Assembly (NCBI GenBank): GCA_002261195.1
Contig: MVBO01000011.1
Span: forward strand, 186,001-250,000
DNA length: 64,000 nucleotides
Direction: 5' to 3'
DNA from: Bifiguratus adelaidae
Taxonomy: Eukaryota > Mucoromycota > Endogonomycetes > Endogonales
The notes beneath the pieces were generated by a model, which was not told the origin of the DNA, made no database searches, and was given only the letters and a program-made list of their open reading frames with translations. This document shows, one piece after another, positions 23,671 through 35,356 of the stretch. Every line of letters starts with the position of its first letter. Position 1 is the stretch's first letter. Both the position numbers and the translations under genes were made by a program.

Positions 23671-25751
23671 CGGTGCAAGAACAGAAGTCCTTGAGTTGGG
23701 TCATGTGAGGTATTTCCGCATTGGGCAGAATCATGCGATTGGAATTACCACTGTCCTTGGTTGCTCAGTCGGCCAAATAAAAGATGGTCTCAATAGTCAG
23801 TTGAAGCCAGCTATATTGGCCATGATAACATTCTGCTCGAACGGGGAAGAGGTCAAGAGCTCGGGCGTGTTTATAGAGATGAAGTAGAGCCACTGTTGCC
23901 ATCGAGAGGTTACCATATTGACCACGGTGAAGAATTTAGAGAGTATTCATGGGCATGGCTGTTGGCGGGAGCTGGTAGGCAGCAACTCTGCTAATGCCAA
24001 CGAGTGCAACAGGGCAAAAGCTGGATAAAGCCTTCACGCTGGTCTTGTCTGCATCCCGGTCTGGGCCCTTGTTACGTAGTCTTGTCGATCGGCTGGCGCC
24101 ATCCGAAGCGGAGGAAAGAGAGACAGCATAACTGCCATTGTACATGGTGAGTGTGGGGCTAATTCAAATAGCAGATGCAAGATTGTAACTGCGTAATTCC
24201 CTTTACAGCGTCCCTATCCATTGAGAAACGGCGGTAATATCTGGAAACGCCAGGAAAGGATATGAAAAAGACTTGGCACCTAACAAGCTTTCGCTCCGGA
24301 GGGGTTTTCGGCCTCCAAATGACTTAAACAGGTCCATCGTTCGATGCGTAGGTGACCACATGGAAGGTTTGTGCTCACGCCGTACTGATTGTGAACGTTA
24401 AGCGCTTAGCGTCCCTCGAAAACCGGCAACCGGAAGCTCGGCGATGGACGCATGCCATTATGCTCTTTGTCTCCGTATCCGGGGGGATTCTGCATCGCCT
24501 CAACCGCGCCTGCCTTTTGGCCTTTAGCCTTTGGCTAATCCGTCCTATGATGTGCACCTCGACATGCCGCCATCACATCTAAAAGGGGGGGGGGCGCATC
24601 AGGCTCGTCCCTAAAATAGAATGAGGGGATACCGGTAGCGGGTTTCTCCCCACAAAGCGAAGTATAGAGCACCATGGTCTGTACTCTAGACACAAGTATT
24701 CTGGCTACAGACGACCTTTCACACTGTCTAGAGTCACCTTGTTCGACATCAAAAGTTCGCCGAGCTTGCGGTGGGCTACGTGCTCATCCGTCCGCACGGC
24801 GAGTCAAAAATTATCGTTTTACGCGAATCTCCACGCCCGCGCTAGTACCAGACTTCACCATGTCGGACCACATGCAAACATCCTATTTTTGATCCATCCA
24901 GGATTGCCCACCTGTTATCGCTAAGGCGTAAAAACCAAGAAAAAGGTCAAGAGGCAATACGGGGAACGATATACCCAAAATGAGCTCCACACAGTGCTGT
25001 ACGACTTTCCTCATTCTTCCAAACCGTTTAGCCCTTCGCTCCAGACCACACAATGAAGCAAATAGTCCAGGAGGGTTTTGGTGACCAAGACTTGAAACAT
25101 AGACAAGCGTCTTGTGAGCAAAACTGTGACCCCGTAACGTATGATTAAGAGACGCAAAGGATGATGGATGGAATTGGCCCAATTTAGCAGAGTTGCGGAC
25201 AAAAACGTTATAGCCAGCCCGAAACACGCTAGGCGCCGCGTGCAACATCCGCACGACCCACGCTTAAGTGGGGGAGAGGGGGCGCATTTCCGTGAGAATA
25301 CCGCAATGTTCCATTGATCCTATAGAATGTGTCAAAAGCGTGCCGAGTCACGCCATACACGCTGGTTTTGACAAAATATCTGAAGTCATTTATCGGCATA
25401 CATGCATGCCAAGGGCGCACTTGGACCCTACCGCACCTTTATTATTAGCTCAAACAATTGGGCAACCCTTCTTCGGCACAAATCCTGCATTGGCTGAGGC
25501 TAGGCTCCCTCCCTTGGCAGAGGGGGGCGATCGTTTGGCCTTATGCGGATATCGCTGAAGCCTACGAGCAGCACTATCGTGCGATGCGGCTTATCGTATA
25601 TAGTGAGGTTAGTAAGGCCTATTAGCCGCTGGCATAGCAAAAATCTCGCAACAGTCACTAGAGTCAGGATGACGTTTAATTAATTCATCATAGTTCTATA
25701 TTTGGTCGTGCGAGCAATCGTGGCAGATTTGACTATCGCCGCTGCATAGAG
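23671..25751. other. Gene-poor stretch
   Basis: About 2.1 kb in which no frame shows a recognisable domain, codon-like regularity or sensible splicing on either strand. It includes a run of ten G (24585-24594) and a small GGAGG/CCTCC hairpin at 24298-24316. I found no tRNA, terminal repeat or transposase remnant by eye. The frames listed by length (e.g. minus 24883-25254) look random. Confidence 0.4.
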
Positions 25752-25759
25752 TATATAAA
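25752..25759 (+). promoter_or_regulatory. TATA box upstream of small orphan gene
   Basis: TATATAAA, about 70 nt before the ATG at 25826. Confidence 0.4.
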
Positions 25760-25825
25760 TGAAGGTGTCTAAAAGGAGAAGTAAGCTTTTACGCTCTATT
25801 CACAACGTTGAAGACAATCGTACAC

Positions 25826-26116
25826 ATGGATCTCAGGATACAAACGAATCTCAAGACGTATCCCAACCTCATTGGAGAAAATCCCCGCATGGTGACTCCT
25901 ACCACTCACGCGTCCTACATGACTCTTCCCCTCTCCAACTTTACCACCTACTTGCAACAACGCAGACCGTCTACAGAGTCTATCGAGTCAACGTCAAGTA
26001 GTAATTCTCTCAAGGTGCAACGTACCGTCGGCTTCAATGGTCGGGAATGCCATCCCTGCGTTGATGCTGATCAATTGGAATTGGAAAGCTGGGATGCCTG
26101 CGTTGGGCATCTGTAA
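25826..26116 (+). CDS. Small hypothetical protein with Ser-rich tail
   Basis: 96-codon frame starting MDLRIQTNLKTYP. A central ordered-looking segment, HASYMTLPLSNFTTYLQQ, is followed by RRPSTESIESTSSSNS, with Arg-Arg-x-Ser type phosphorylation motifs, and an acidic end (DADQLELESWDACVGHL). An upstream TATA box supports expression. I do not recognise the family; small TATA-driven stress-type proteins with such RRxS tails are common in fungi. Confidence 0.55.
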   Translation: MDLRIQTNLKTYPNLIGENPRMVTPTTHASYMTLPLSNFTTYLQQRRPSTESIESTSSSNSLKVQRTVGFNGRECHPCVDADQLELESWDACVGHL

Positions 26117-26579
26117 ACTATGTATCATATCTCTGTACACACTGTAGAACACCACTACAAGTCTCGTCAGCGCATTCCATTGTCTAGCTCTCAGTCTTTA
26201 GTCAGTGGATCGTAATAAAGAATTGACCTCCAGGTAGAGAGTCTGGATGGACAGAATTGAACATCTTTACTTCACGACTGGTTTCCATATGCTTGCTATT
26301 TTATATAAGAACCTATTGTGTGGACTCCTCTCATTTCCAACGACCATTGGTGGCGGAATGTCCTGTGCCACCTTGGCTACACCGGGCTTGGCAATGGCAA
26401 AACTGAAGTGTGGAATAGTCCTAACCCTGTGTTCGTGCACGGACTTACAGTTACCACTAAAAGAGGCAAGGCACGAGAATGTCAAGGTTGTTTACCAAAA
26501 GGAGTCTTTCACATACCAAAAGTGCATTATATGTTGACTATATACATGGATATTCACAAGGGATATCTACAGCCCATAT

Positions 26580-27011
26580 TTAGGCGGAGACATGGAATGG
26601 GCTAGAGTATGCCAAGCAATCAGGTCCAGCGGTAGACGCCCAAGCTCTGAAGAAGTAGACACCATTTGCCGCCTGTGGCAAGGTCACCTGCACTTGTTGG
26701 GCCAAGGGATCTATGGGACCAACGAAGATGGTATCGACGATTCCGTGCTGATTGAAGAGTTCCACGGCGGAGAATTGGGTAAGTTTGGAGTCGCCCAAGG
26801 CCCAAGTCACGGTTTGGGAGGATCCAGAAGGGTATGTGGGTGCATCGGCAGGGGCTTGGCCTGATAATTGTTCCTCTGGGCCATTGCTTGGTCCAGGAGT
26901 GGTGAGAGAAAAGCCTCTGCAGGGTGCAAATGGGTCCGTAGGCGCGGCAGCAACGAGTGATGAGAGGGTGGCAACGGCGAGAGTAACGAGCGTGGAGGTC
27001 TTGAAGAGCAT
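26580..27011 (-). CDS. Secreted KNH/Kre9-like domain protein
   Basis: 143 aa, single exon. A typical signal peptide (MLFKTSTLVTLAVATLSSL, cleavage likely after VAAAP) precedes a domain with YPSGSSQTVTWALGDS, VELFNQHGIVDTIFVG and YFFRAWASTAGPDCL. This layout is that of small fungal extracellular proteins with a Kre9/KNH (Ser-Thr-rich GPI-type) fold. There is no hydrophobic GPI signal at the end, so it is probably soluble or wall-associated. A TATAAAA on the minus strand lies 49 nt before the ATG. Confidence 0.8.
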   Translation of the reverse strand: MLFKTSTLVTLAVATLSSLVAAAPTDPFAPCRGFSLTTPGPSNGPEEQLSGQAPADAPTYPSGSSQTVTWALGDSKLTQFSAVELFNQHGIVDTIFVGPIDPLAQQVQVTLPQAANGVYFFRAWASTAGPDCLAYSSPFHVSA

Positions 27012-27059
27012 GGTTGGTGATTGAATAGATTGGAGGAAGGAAAAGCGTATGCTTGATGG

Positions 27060-27066
27060 TTTTATA
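27060..27066 (-). promoter_or_regulatory. TATA box of secreted KNH-like gene
   Basis: TATAAAA on the minus strand, 49-55 nt upstream of the ATG at 27011. The remaining interval to 27511 shows no gene. Confidence 0.45.
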
Positions 27067-27511
27067 TCTTTCTAACTCGGGATCAACAGCGATGAAAATA
27101 AATACCCACGGCTATAGTTTATGCCTTTGCTAATTTTGAGCGAGTAGAACCGTGCCTGATGAGCGCTAGCCCACGGAACAGGCCAGGCTATGACCAAAAA
27201 TTCCTGGATCGTTTTACACATTTCATGCAATACGCGACAGATTGTACCTGGGCCTATGGATCATCTGAAACAGAGACCCGAAACATGGCACTGGCTGAGC
27301 TGTTTGAATCGTCTTTTAGGTCACATTCAAAGTGAATGTAAACTCCGCCGTCATGCAACCCGGCAATATTCGCACGCCCGCACCACTTGAGATCCACGAG
27401 CCATATGCATCGTTGCATGTCTTATCATGGTATAGACGTCAGAAACCAGAATTCACATCGCGCAAAACAGCGCAAGTCTTTATGCTGCACTATCTAGATG
27501 CTTACAACGAA

Positions 27512-30500
27512 TTATGCGTCCAACCAGCCGTCAGCCTTCCATCGGTCAACTACTCGTTGCACAAATGAGGCATCAATCGGCTGCACTTCCCTCATAGCCT
27601 TGCTGATCATTTGTGCACGATCAGTTTCAAATGTGGGCAATTCGGCCTGGGTTTGTGAGGCTTGCTGATCCCAGTAATCGGCAAGCACGCTTCCCGGATT
27701 GTCGTTACCGACGACACTGTCTCGCAGATCATTGATCCATGCTTGTTCGGGAACAATGTCAAAGGACAGACCAGCGTCTTTGAAATAGTCAAGAAACTGG
27801 TTCCAGGTGCTGTTATGAGGATTGACCAGGTTAAAGACGTTGATCCCCGCACGACGGTTAGATAGAATGATGATGTCACGCATTGCCCTTGCACAAACAT
27901 CCACCGGCAGCCAGGTGATGGTCTCCTCCTTGCTTGGCATTTTCCCCATATGGATGATTCCAGCCTTAACCATGATTGGAATTGCCTCCCTATTGTTCCA
28001 AAGGCCGGAACTAGAATGCGCAGTGATTTGCCCAAGGCGATGGATATAGACCGGTAATGCCCAAAGACGTGACGCCACAGAGACCAGTTTTTCACCAACA
28101 TACTTGCTTTGTCCATAGCCCATAGTTGCAGCAATGGTCGGGTCGTTCGGTAATTCGTCTTCTGCCACGCTGCCATGGCCAAAGTTGAGACAAGCCGAAA
28201 TGCTGGAGACAAAATGAAACGCCTTCAATGACTGTCGAGTGGCGACTTTGAGTAGAGCCTCCAGGCCAAAGAGGCAATCGTTCGCAAACGAAGTCAGCGA
28301 TTGATTGAAGTCGAGCTTCCAGGCACAATGAACGATAGATGTCGCTGTACGACATACAAGATTGTAATCCGCAATGGACAAGCCCAATCGTTCATCTTTC
28401 ATGTCGTATTTGAAAAGGATGGTGCGCCCCTCCATGACGGAGGGGTCCAAGTTGCGCTTTTCAAACTCACGTTGCAAGCTAGCCTTGTCTCTTCTTGTTA
28501 AGACATACACCAAGCACACATCCGATTGCTGCAGTAACTCATTCAGAAGCATGACGCCTACTGTGCCGGTGGCGCCTGTCATGAGGACCACTTGCGGCGA
28601 TGATGGCGCAACGGGTAGAGTGTCGACTTCGATGGCCTCCAATCTGCGCGTGAATCTGTCAATGACCTCGTTGACCTTCGCAGCGTCCACCTTGAGCGGA
28701 GCGGTGGTTGCATCTGAACCTTCATTGCGCAATTTGACCAACTTCTGAGCGAGCTCATTGATCGACGGATGCTCATAGACCAGACTTTGGGTGATATGAA
28801 CTCCCAGAGACTCATTGAGGGACTTTGTCAACTGGACGATGTGAATGGAATCCATGCCAAAATCCATCAATGTCGCCTTGGTATCAGTGAGCATATCAGG
28901 TGCAACTTGCAATAACTGTGCAACCATTTGCTGAATGTGTTGTTGCACAGTTTCAAGAGAGAAGTCTATACCGTTCGGGCCATTGGTGACGGTAAAATTC
29001 CCGCTTGACTGTGTTGCAAACCGATTGTACATTGCTTCAATCACTGACGCAAACATTTGATTGGCCATTTTCCGAGATCTGTGCAATTCGTTAGCACATA
29101 TGGTCATCGTATCAGACCTTTTCAGTTCTTACATGTTGCCCTTCGCGGAACATGGAATACCCGCGCCATCGAATGGCAAAATGTGAACCAGAGGCTTTAA
29201 AATGCGGGAATGCTTAGGAGCAACTTTGTTTGCATTGTCAACGCTTTCTTCGACTTGCTGCACAATATCATAGATGGGAACTGACTTTGCAGATGAATCC
29301 AGTTCAACGATCAGACACGTATAGAGTTGTCCGGCTCCGAAAACGGCTGCCTTGCGGACCAAAGGTGAACGTTCAATGATCTCTTCGAGTATCAAAGGCG
29401 ATGTCTTTTCGCCATTGACATGCACTAGAATATCATCGCTCCGACCAACAATCTCGTAGTAATCCTTTCGACCAGGGATAACTCTAACGAAATCTTTGGT
29501 AGCATAAAGATCTTGTGCCGGAGCAAAAATGTACTCGGATGCGTTGGGATTGGAGCGCGGTACAAAGAGCTCGTACACATCGTCCTCCCTGTGTTCGAGG
29601 ACTACATTGAGTTCTTTGACTATTCTGACGGCCGCATAATCGTTCACGTTCAATGTGCGCTCACCAAATCCGAGCATGCCGGTCTCGGTGCTTCCATACA
29701 GATTGCGCTTGTGATAGGTTAATAGATCAAAACAACGGCATGGCGTACCAATTGACTTACCAATGGAACGCCATGGGTCAGAAGAGCTTCTGCAGTAGCC
29801 TTTCTCAAACTGGCGCCACCATAACAGATGCTGTAGGGCATGTTGGACAAGACGCTCCATTGCGTCGGGACCTCCTTTAGATGCTTGACGAGATTGTCCA
29901 GAGTGCTTGGCACCGTCAAGAGAGCCTGCGCTTTTGCCAATTCCAAAGACTGCAATAAGTTACTGTCAGACACGAGAAGTGTTTTGGTGAGGGGGAATGC
30001 AAAAGGTGCGTCTTGTAGGACTGCCCTTCCCATGGCGTAATAGAAGCCTGGTTCCTTGTCAATCCTCCCGATCGCATACCACTTGGAAGCCACTCACCTA
30101 AAACATGGAACCTAGAAGAAAGAGATAGGAGTTCAGCGATGATTCGTGTATCAGATGAGCATTTTGCTTACAACGGAGCCACTTGCATCAGAATACCACC
30201 GGGTGAAGTGAAGTTGACATTGTGCTTTGGACCAGAAACCGCATTGTTGATCATATAGCGGTTGCTCAACCGGATGGGATGTGGCAAACCAGTGGAACCA
30301 GAACTATGAATCACAAAGGCTGCAACCAGGATATTGCCTGATGAGATGACGAGTCCGCTAGCAGAATCATCGTTACATACCAACCGACGTTGAAGGTTCC
30401 GCATCGCAGAATGGCTGGTATTGCTTGGTGGCATGTTTGCCGTCAATCTCCTGGATCTCACAGAGCTGGAACAGTTGCACTGTTTCTTCTCCTAATTCTT

Positions 30501-30981
30501 CGCGAACCCGAGCCGCATGCTGTTCGTACGCTTGACCTACGATAATGGCCTTGCTGTCGGTTTCCTGAAGCAGATGAACCATACCGGCAGTGCTAGCTCG
30601 TGTTGAGATCAGATTGATGGTGACATTCAGCTTCATAAGCGCCAGACAAGTGACGATATACGTGACGTTGCTGTCAGCAAGCAGGGCCACGCACGGCTTG
30701 TTTCCGGTCGCATTCCCTTGTTCAATCAACGACGATAGCCGGATGCTCCACTCTGCAGTGAATCGTTCGATGGTATCATAAATTTCACCGAAAAAGGCGG
30801 GTACATAGGTGTTAAAACTCGGGACAAGCATATACACTTGCTTGGGAGTGTACTTTGCTCGAAGCTCGAAAGCTTCAGCAATCGTGTCAACGTGTTGCAG
30901 GTCAATATAAAAATCAGGAGAGTTAAACAATGTGCTCAATTCTTCAGGCGTAGACTTTGGCTTCTTTGAAATAGGCGACAT
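27512..30981 (-). CDS. Adenylate-forming reductase (NRPS-like A-T-R enzyme)
   Basis: A protein of about 1,050 aa with three domains. Adenylation: SSGSTGLPHPIRLSN (core nucleotide loop), RNLYGSTETGMLG and IVGRSDDILVHVNGEK. Thiolation: LMDFGMDSIHIVQL with the phosphopantetheine serine in GMDSI. Reductase: VLMTGATGTVGVMLLNELL (NADPH loop) and the catalytic tyrosine/lysine in YGQSKYVGEKL. Such enzymes activate a carboxylic acid, load it on the carrier and release it as aldehyde or alcohol. The core loop differs from LYS2, and there is no N-terminal LYS2 extension, so this is a secondary-metabolism type. ATG at 30981 is chosen because the TATA box is 35 nt upstream; the ATG at 31008 would be too close to it. 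It needs a phosphopantetheinyl transferase, not seen here. Confidence 0.9.
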
Positions 30982-31015
30982 TGTCGAATGGATACCAGCA
31001 TTCCCCATTCAATGG

Positions 31016-31022
31016 TTTTATA
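31016..31022 (-). promoter_or_regulatory. TATA box of adenylate-forming reductase
   Basis: TATAAAA on the minus strand, 35 nt before ATG 30981; it decides the start between two in-frame ATGs. Upstream, 31023-31620, I see no gene. Confidence 0.5.
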
Positions 31023-31620
31023 TGAAGCTGTGTCCCTTGAATGATCTAACACTATCGGAGCGCATCGGACACATTTTCGTGGATTGACTATATAACGGAT
31101 AAGGTTTAACCCACAAAGCCGCCATGCGCATGAACCAACAGTGATGATCTGAGGGTGGGGCGGAGCGAACGTTCGCAACCGGAAGAGTATCGCGCCCGTC
31201 ATCGGATATGCCTAGCTTGATTATCATGTCGCTGCATAAGCTTATCCGTGTGACATGAACCTTATGGTACCTGATTGTGATACCATTTAGTGGACAGACT
31301 AGCCAACTGCACTTCGGTAAACCTCCAACGGAAGATTATCCCTGCCAACGTTATATAAAGACAATGCACCGATGAATTTGGTATGACGTTACACGATATC
31401 AGGCTATGTCACCAGCTGCATCGGATGCACGACTTACTGGACTGTGATGGTCAATGACGCTGTGGTTATGTTCGCTCGTGTATATACCATTGCGTGCGTT
31501 TAAGCAGCGCTCCCCAAATCAGACTCGATGTGGATGGAACAAGACGAGCATAAGCTTCCTTTCGAACAATGGCAAGCAGAAGTACCGTTATATTATCCCA
31601 TGTTACCCCAGTATATACAA

Positions 31621-31866
31621 TTAGTCCTCATTGGACTGGCCAGTGGCAGATCCTCCCTTCCTTCCGGCCTCGCGAGCTTTCTCGCTACCCTTCTCAAAGC
31701 TTCCAGAAGAAGCCTTTCCTCCTTTCGAAGCGATCTCGCGTTGCTTGTCGGGGTCCATGCTTGCGAATCCGCCAGAGTGGCTAGATTGCCCTCCCTTGCT
31801 GGCGATGTTTCGAACCTCCTCCTTGGGACGGTTGGCAAAGTTTCCGGGGTTTTGATTGTCAGTCAT
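31621..31866 (-). CDS. con-10-like KGG-repeat stress/conidiation protein
   Basis: 81 aa, very hydrophilic. Starts MTDNQNPGNFANRPKEEV and carries three KGG-type repeats: IASKGGQSSHSGGFASMD, IASKGGKASSGSFEKG and AGRKGGSATG. This is the KGG/con-10 family, small induced proteins found in asexual spores and stressed cells. A TATATAA element lies about 56-62 nt upstream of this ATG. The frame is open further upstream to 31974, but the TATA box would then fall inside the coding region, so 31866 is preferred. Confidence 0.85.
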   Translation of the reverse strand: MTDNQNPGNFANRPKEEVRNIASKGGQSSHSGGFASMDPDKQREIASKGGKASSGSFEKGSEKAREAGRKGGSATGQSNED

Positions 31867-31921
31867 GTTGTGCTCTTGATGTTCTTGTGCTTGACGAACT
31901 TCATGGCCTTTATCTGCTCTC

Positions 31922-31928
31922 TTATATA
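31922..31928 (-). promoter_or_regulatory. TATA box of con-10-like gene
   Basis: TATATAA on the minus strand, 56-62 nt upstream of the ATG at 31866; it argues against the longer open frame. The interval to 32378 holds only short frames without recognisable content. Confidence 0.5.
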
Positions 31929-32378
31929 GCTTTTCGGCCTCTTTGTTTACGCATGGATCCGAGTCAGACCTCACTGATGCGCCGTTGACGTAAAGTATAG
32001 GCGTTGTTCAATAGAGTGACGTGCGATCCGCCACAGGCCATGCAACCTGTCATTTTTGGCTCACTCTCTTGCTTTCTGGGGGAATTTTTGACTTGACTGG
32101 TTCACAATGAGGTCAAGCAGTCACCGCGCGACTGCGGAACAGAGTATTTTTGGGACGATGAGGCTGACGATTGACGTGCTTCCAATATTCGCATACACGA
32201 TCGTGGCCAAATATGAACTCATTGTGCGCTTATGGGCTCTAGAGCGCATCGCCAAGTTTTGGAAATCGACGAGATTATTTTTTCACGACGCTCGATTCCC
32301 CTATCACCGTGGCCATCATGGACATCATAATGGTAATATGTTCGATTTATTAGATGAGAAACGTTCCACAGCAACCGA

Positions 32379-34334
32379 CTATTCAACCATCTTCAATGGG
32401 CCTCGATAATACTTTCGGCCGCTGATGGCCCAAAAAACGAGTGCGAAGATCAAGGTTGCACCTAACATGAGACATGCCCAATTCATATTTTGCGGGGTAA
32501 CTGGGTTAGCACTTGGGAAGCAGAGGACGATGGTGAAGAAGGTAATCCAGATAAGAGCGATGACGTTCAGAGGGATCGAGAAGCGTCCGAGGTTGAAAGG
32601 TCCCTTGGGCATCGTGTGTCGATTCCAAATCAATCGGCATAGGAAAGGAAGACCTGCGGGCTTGTCAGACTGTGAGAATGGCGAACCATACTTACCGTAT
32701 GACACATTCACCGCAATCACTGCGAGATTAAGGATGGCTTGCCAGTATACAATAGTGCCGAAGGACTGATTCGATGAGTTGCATTCGTTCGCGCTGAGAT
32801 TGGGAAGCACTTACCGGGATGATTACTACTACACAGATAAATACAACAGCCCAAATTGCACGGACAGGCAGATTGGCCCACTTGTTGACATGGTAAAGAG
32901 TTTTTGAGAAGGGAAGACAGCCATCTCGAGACATGGCCCACATAAAGTGACCGCATCCGACGAGGCAGTTGATCGTGGATCCAAGTTCACAGAGCAGCAG
33001 GATAACCATAAAAAAGATAGCGACGCCCGTATTGTTTGTCGCTGCCTAAGCATGCACCGTTCAGAACCTGTGCTTTGAGAATACCGAGCCTGTGCTCTTA
33101 CCTGAAAGAGTGTGGCAACGGGAACAGTGGAGATCAAGAGGGTATCGAGATCCTGAATACTGAAGAGAACCGCAATGATGAGAATAATGCCTTGGATAAT
33201 GGCTCCTCCAATGGAGATGACTATGCCACGGGGTCCAGCCACATCGGCGTTGTGTGTCTCTTCCAACATTTGCGCCGCCACTTCATATCCTGTTTTTGGA
33301 CGTATTAGCTCGGAAAGACACTGCGTCCATGATCCTTTACCAATGAGAGTCCAACCGGCTTGGAGCATTCCGATGAGAAACACATTGAAAGGGTTGGTCC
33401 ATCCGGTATTATTGATCCATTCTGAAAAGACAAACGCGGCGGTTTGATGGGACGGAGCCATTGCTGCATAGGCCGTTAGACTGACGGGTCATCATTAGAT
33501 TTTTCGTTGCGCTGACCTGGCATGGCAATGACGACGACAATGGTACCAGCGATGGAGATGAAGACTATGGGTACATGAATACATGCACCAGAAGACATCC
33601 TTGACCTCGACCTACCAATAAAACGATTTACCCAGGCAACGACCCGCATGCCGAGACTCGAAATGATACCTCCCACAACCAAAAACGCACAGTAGATCCC
33701 GACATAGGCGCCTTGCGATGTCAATGTGACGCCGGTACCGAGAGACACGGCACCGACAATGAATTGAGCGGCACCCCATCCAAGGGTCATGTTGGTGGCT
33801 AATAGACCGAGCAAGGAAACGTAACCACCGATCCATGACATGACTAAGACCCAGATGAGCTTTAGCCGAGCGTACAAAATTAGTAAACTGTACTTACACG
33901 GACCCCACCTCTCATTAGAGAGAGCAAAGCACCAGTAGTAGACGCCTCCAGCAGTGGGAAAGGCGCTCACAATCTCGGCCATGCACGCTCCAATCACACA
34001 AACAAAGCATGACACAGTGATCCATCCGTACACCATAGAAATCGGACCACCGGCTTGCAACGACGGTCCAAACCCCACACACCATGAGGGTAAGACGGCC
34101 ATCGTTGTGAAAGCGATAGCTACCGGTTATCAGCCGCTATTGGACCACGACGCACAACCACCTACCGAACTGAACGAACATGTCGAGCGAGCGTTTAAAC
34201 TCTTGGCGATATCCGAGGTCATGGAGCCTTTGCGCATCGTAGTCCATTGTCGGTTTCTCTACATCATCTGCATGTATGGCCGTCGACATGGCTGGCGGAG
34301 ACTTCTCCGATAAGGAGGGCGTAGGCGAAGACAT
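32379..34334 (-). CDS. APC-superfamily amino acid/choline/GABA permease
   Basis: Multi-exon gene, about 520-540 aa, 12 expected membrane helices. The cytosolic N-terminus ends LHDLGYRQEFKRSLDMF, the entry motif of the fungal amino acid-choline-GABA (ACT) transporters. Then come AIAFTTMAVLPSW, LQAGGPISMVYGW and AEIVSAFPTAGGVYYW. Later segments include GWTLIG, YEVAAQMLEETHNADVAGPRG and CLVGCGHFMWAMSRDGCLPF, all standard for this family. The C-terminus is short (RKYYRGPLKMVE). It imports a small nitrogenous solute at the plasma membrane; which one (GABA, choline, amino acid, biotin precursor) cannot be decided. It lies next to the reductase and con-10 genes but there is no direct sign of co-regulation. 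Confidence 0.88.
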
Positions 34335-34848
34335 TGCGGATTCAAGACCGTATGACGAAATCCCACTGTTTTATACGTCCTTCCGTGATCCCAGTCGTTG
34401 GTCCGCATCGCCGATATTCCCTTAATGGAAAGACGTATCAGGAGTCTTGTGAATCCTGGGGAATGGCTTTGATGCATTGACTTGCACATGGATCAGGAAC
34501 ATAATAGATGTCCATAAAAGGGTGGTGCGATGATTAGGTGATGATGGTTGCTGAATTGGGAGGCGAAAACCACGCATGATGGATGGCGAGTTTTGGGGAC
34601 GTGACGGACGGACGGAAAGGGTGATCTGATATAAAGCAAAGACGGTAATATTTCGAGCAATGCTCGCCGTTTCGTCCTGCCCACAACGACAAGCATTCGA
34701 CCTTGGCACAGCCATTGATCCTTGAATTCTCACATTGGCACAATTTGCGCTATATTCGCCTGACTGTTAAACCACACAATACACGAGTCTTTGAGTAACC
34801 TTGAACCAACGCAGAGATAAGGGAATCGCCGAGATATGAGTGTTGCCA

Positions 34849-35350
34849 TCATGTGTCCCGGCCTTTACCTTTGGCTGATGCGCTGCTGCCGATTTCTAGA
34901 CTATCCGGGGGCTTCTCGCCAAATTTCGCTTGGTAGACGCGTTGACGAAGGGGTTCAATCGCCTTGCAGCGCGTTAGATGCGCGATATGAATGCCTCGGA
35001 TGGAGCTTACCTCTCCAACTACGTAATCATCGCATTCGAAGCACCAGGAAGATAAGTCACTATAGCTCAGCGCCACGGGATGCTGGCTTTTCGTTCCATG
35101 TTCCTTCATGTGCCCGTGGACATACCTGAGACGATTTAGTGCATGTTCTTGCATCAAGGTAAACATACCGACTGCAAGCGACGGTATCGCAAAAAAGGCA
35201 GTGCCAGTTCTCAGTGGCATCACCACATTCCACGCATGCACCCGGCAACGACACCCTTCCGATGGGTTCACCGGGAACGATTTGCAAATGAGGACAGTCA
35301 GTCTTGGGGTAAACTGCAAAGGGCGTGTCCATGTCAAGCGTATCATTCAT
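34849..35350 (-). CDS. Stand-alone UBP-type (HDAC6-like) ubiquitin-binding zinc finger
   Basis: Three exons, about 136 aa. The domain runs from DCPHLQIVPG through CVECGDATENWHCLFCDTVA, CSRYVHGHMKEHG and HPVALSYSDLSSWCFECD to DYVV. All Cys/His ligands and the pocket residues (W in ENWHC, R in CSRY, SSWCF) that bind the free C-terminus of ubiquitin in HDAC6 are present. No deacetylase or protease domain is attached. The ATG at 35350 lies 6 nt (TATAAA) after the TGA of CDC14 and in the same reading frame. Introns interrupt it after CSR and after VVGE. Family knowledge suggests binding of unanchored ubiquitin chains; the partner is unknown. Confidence 0.88.
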
Positions 35351-35356
35351 TTTATA

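Noticed and set aside
31528-31929. 133-codon plus frame
   Set aside because: Antisense to the con-10-like gene, whose KGG repeats identify the real frame.
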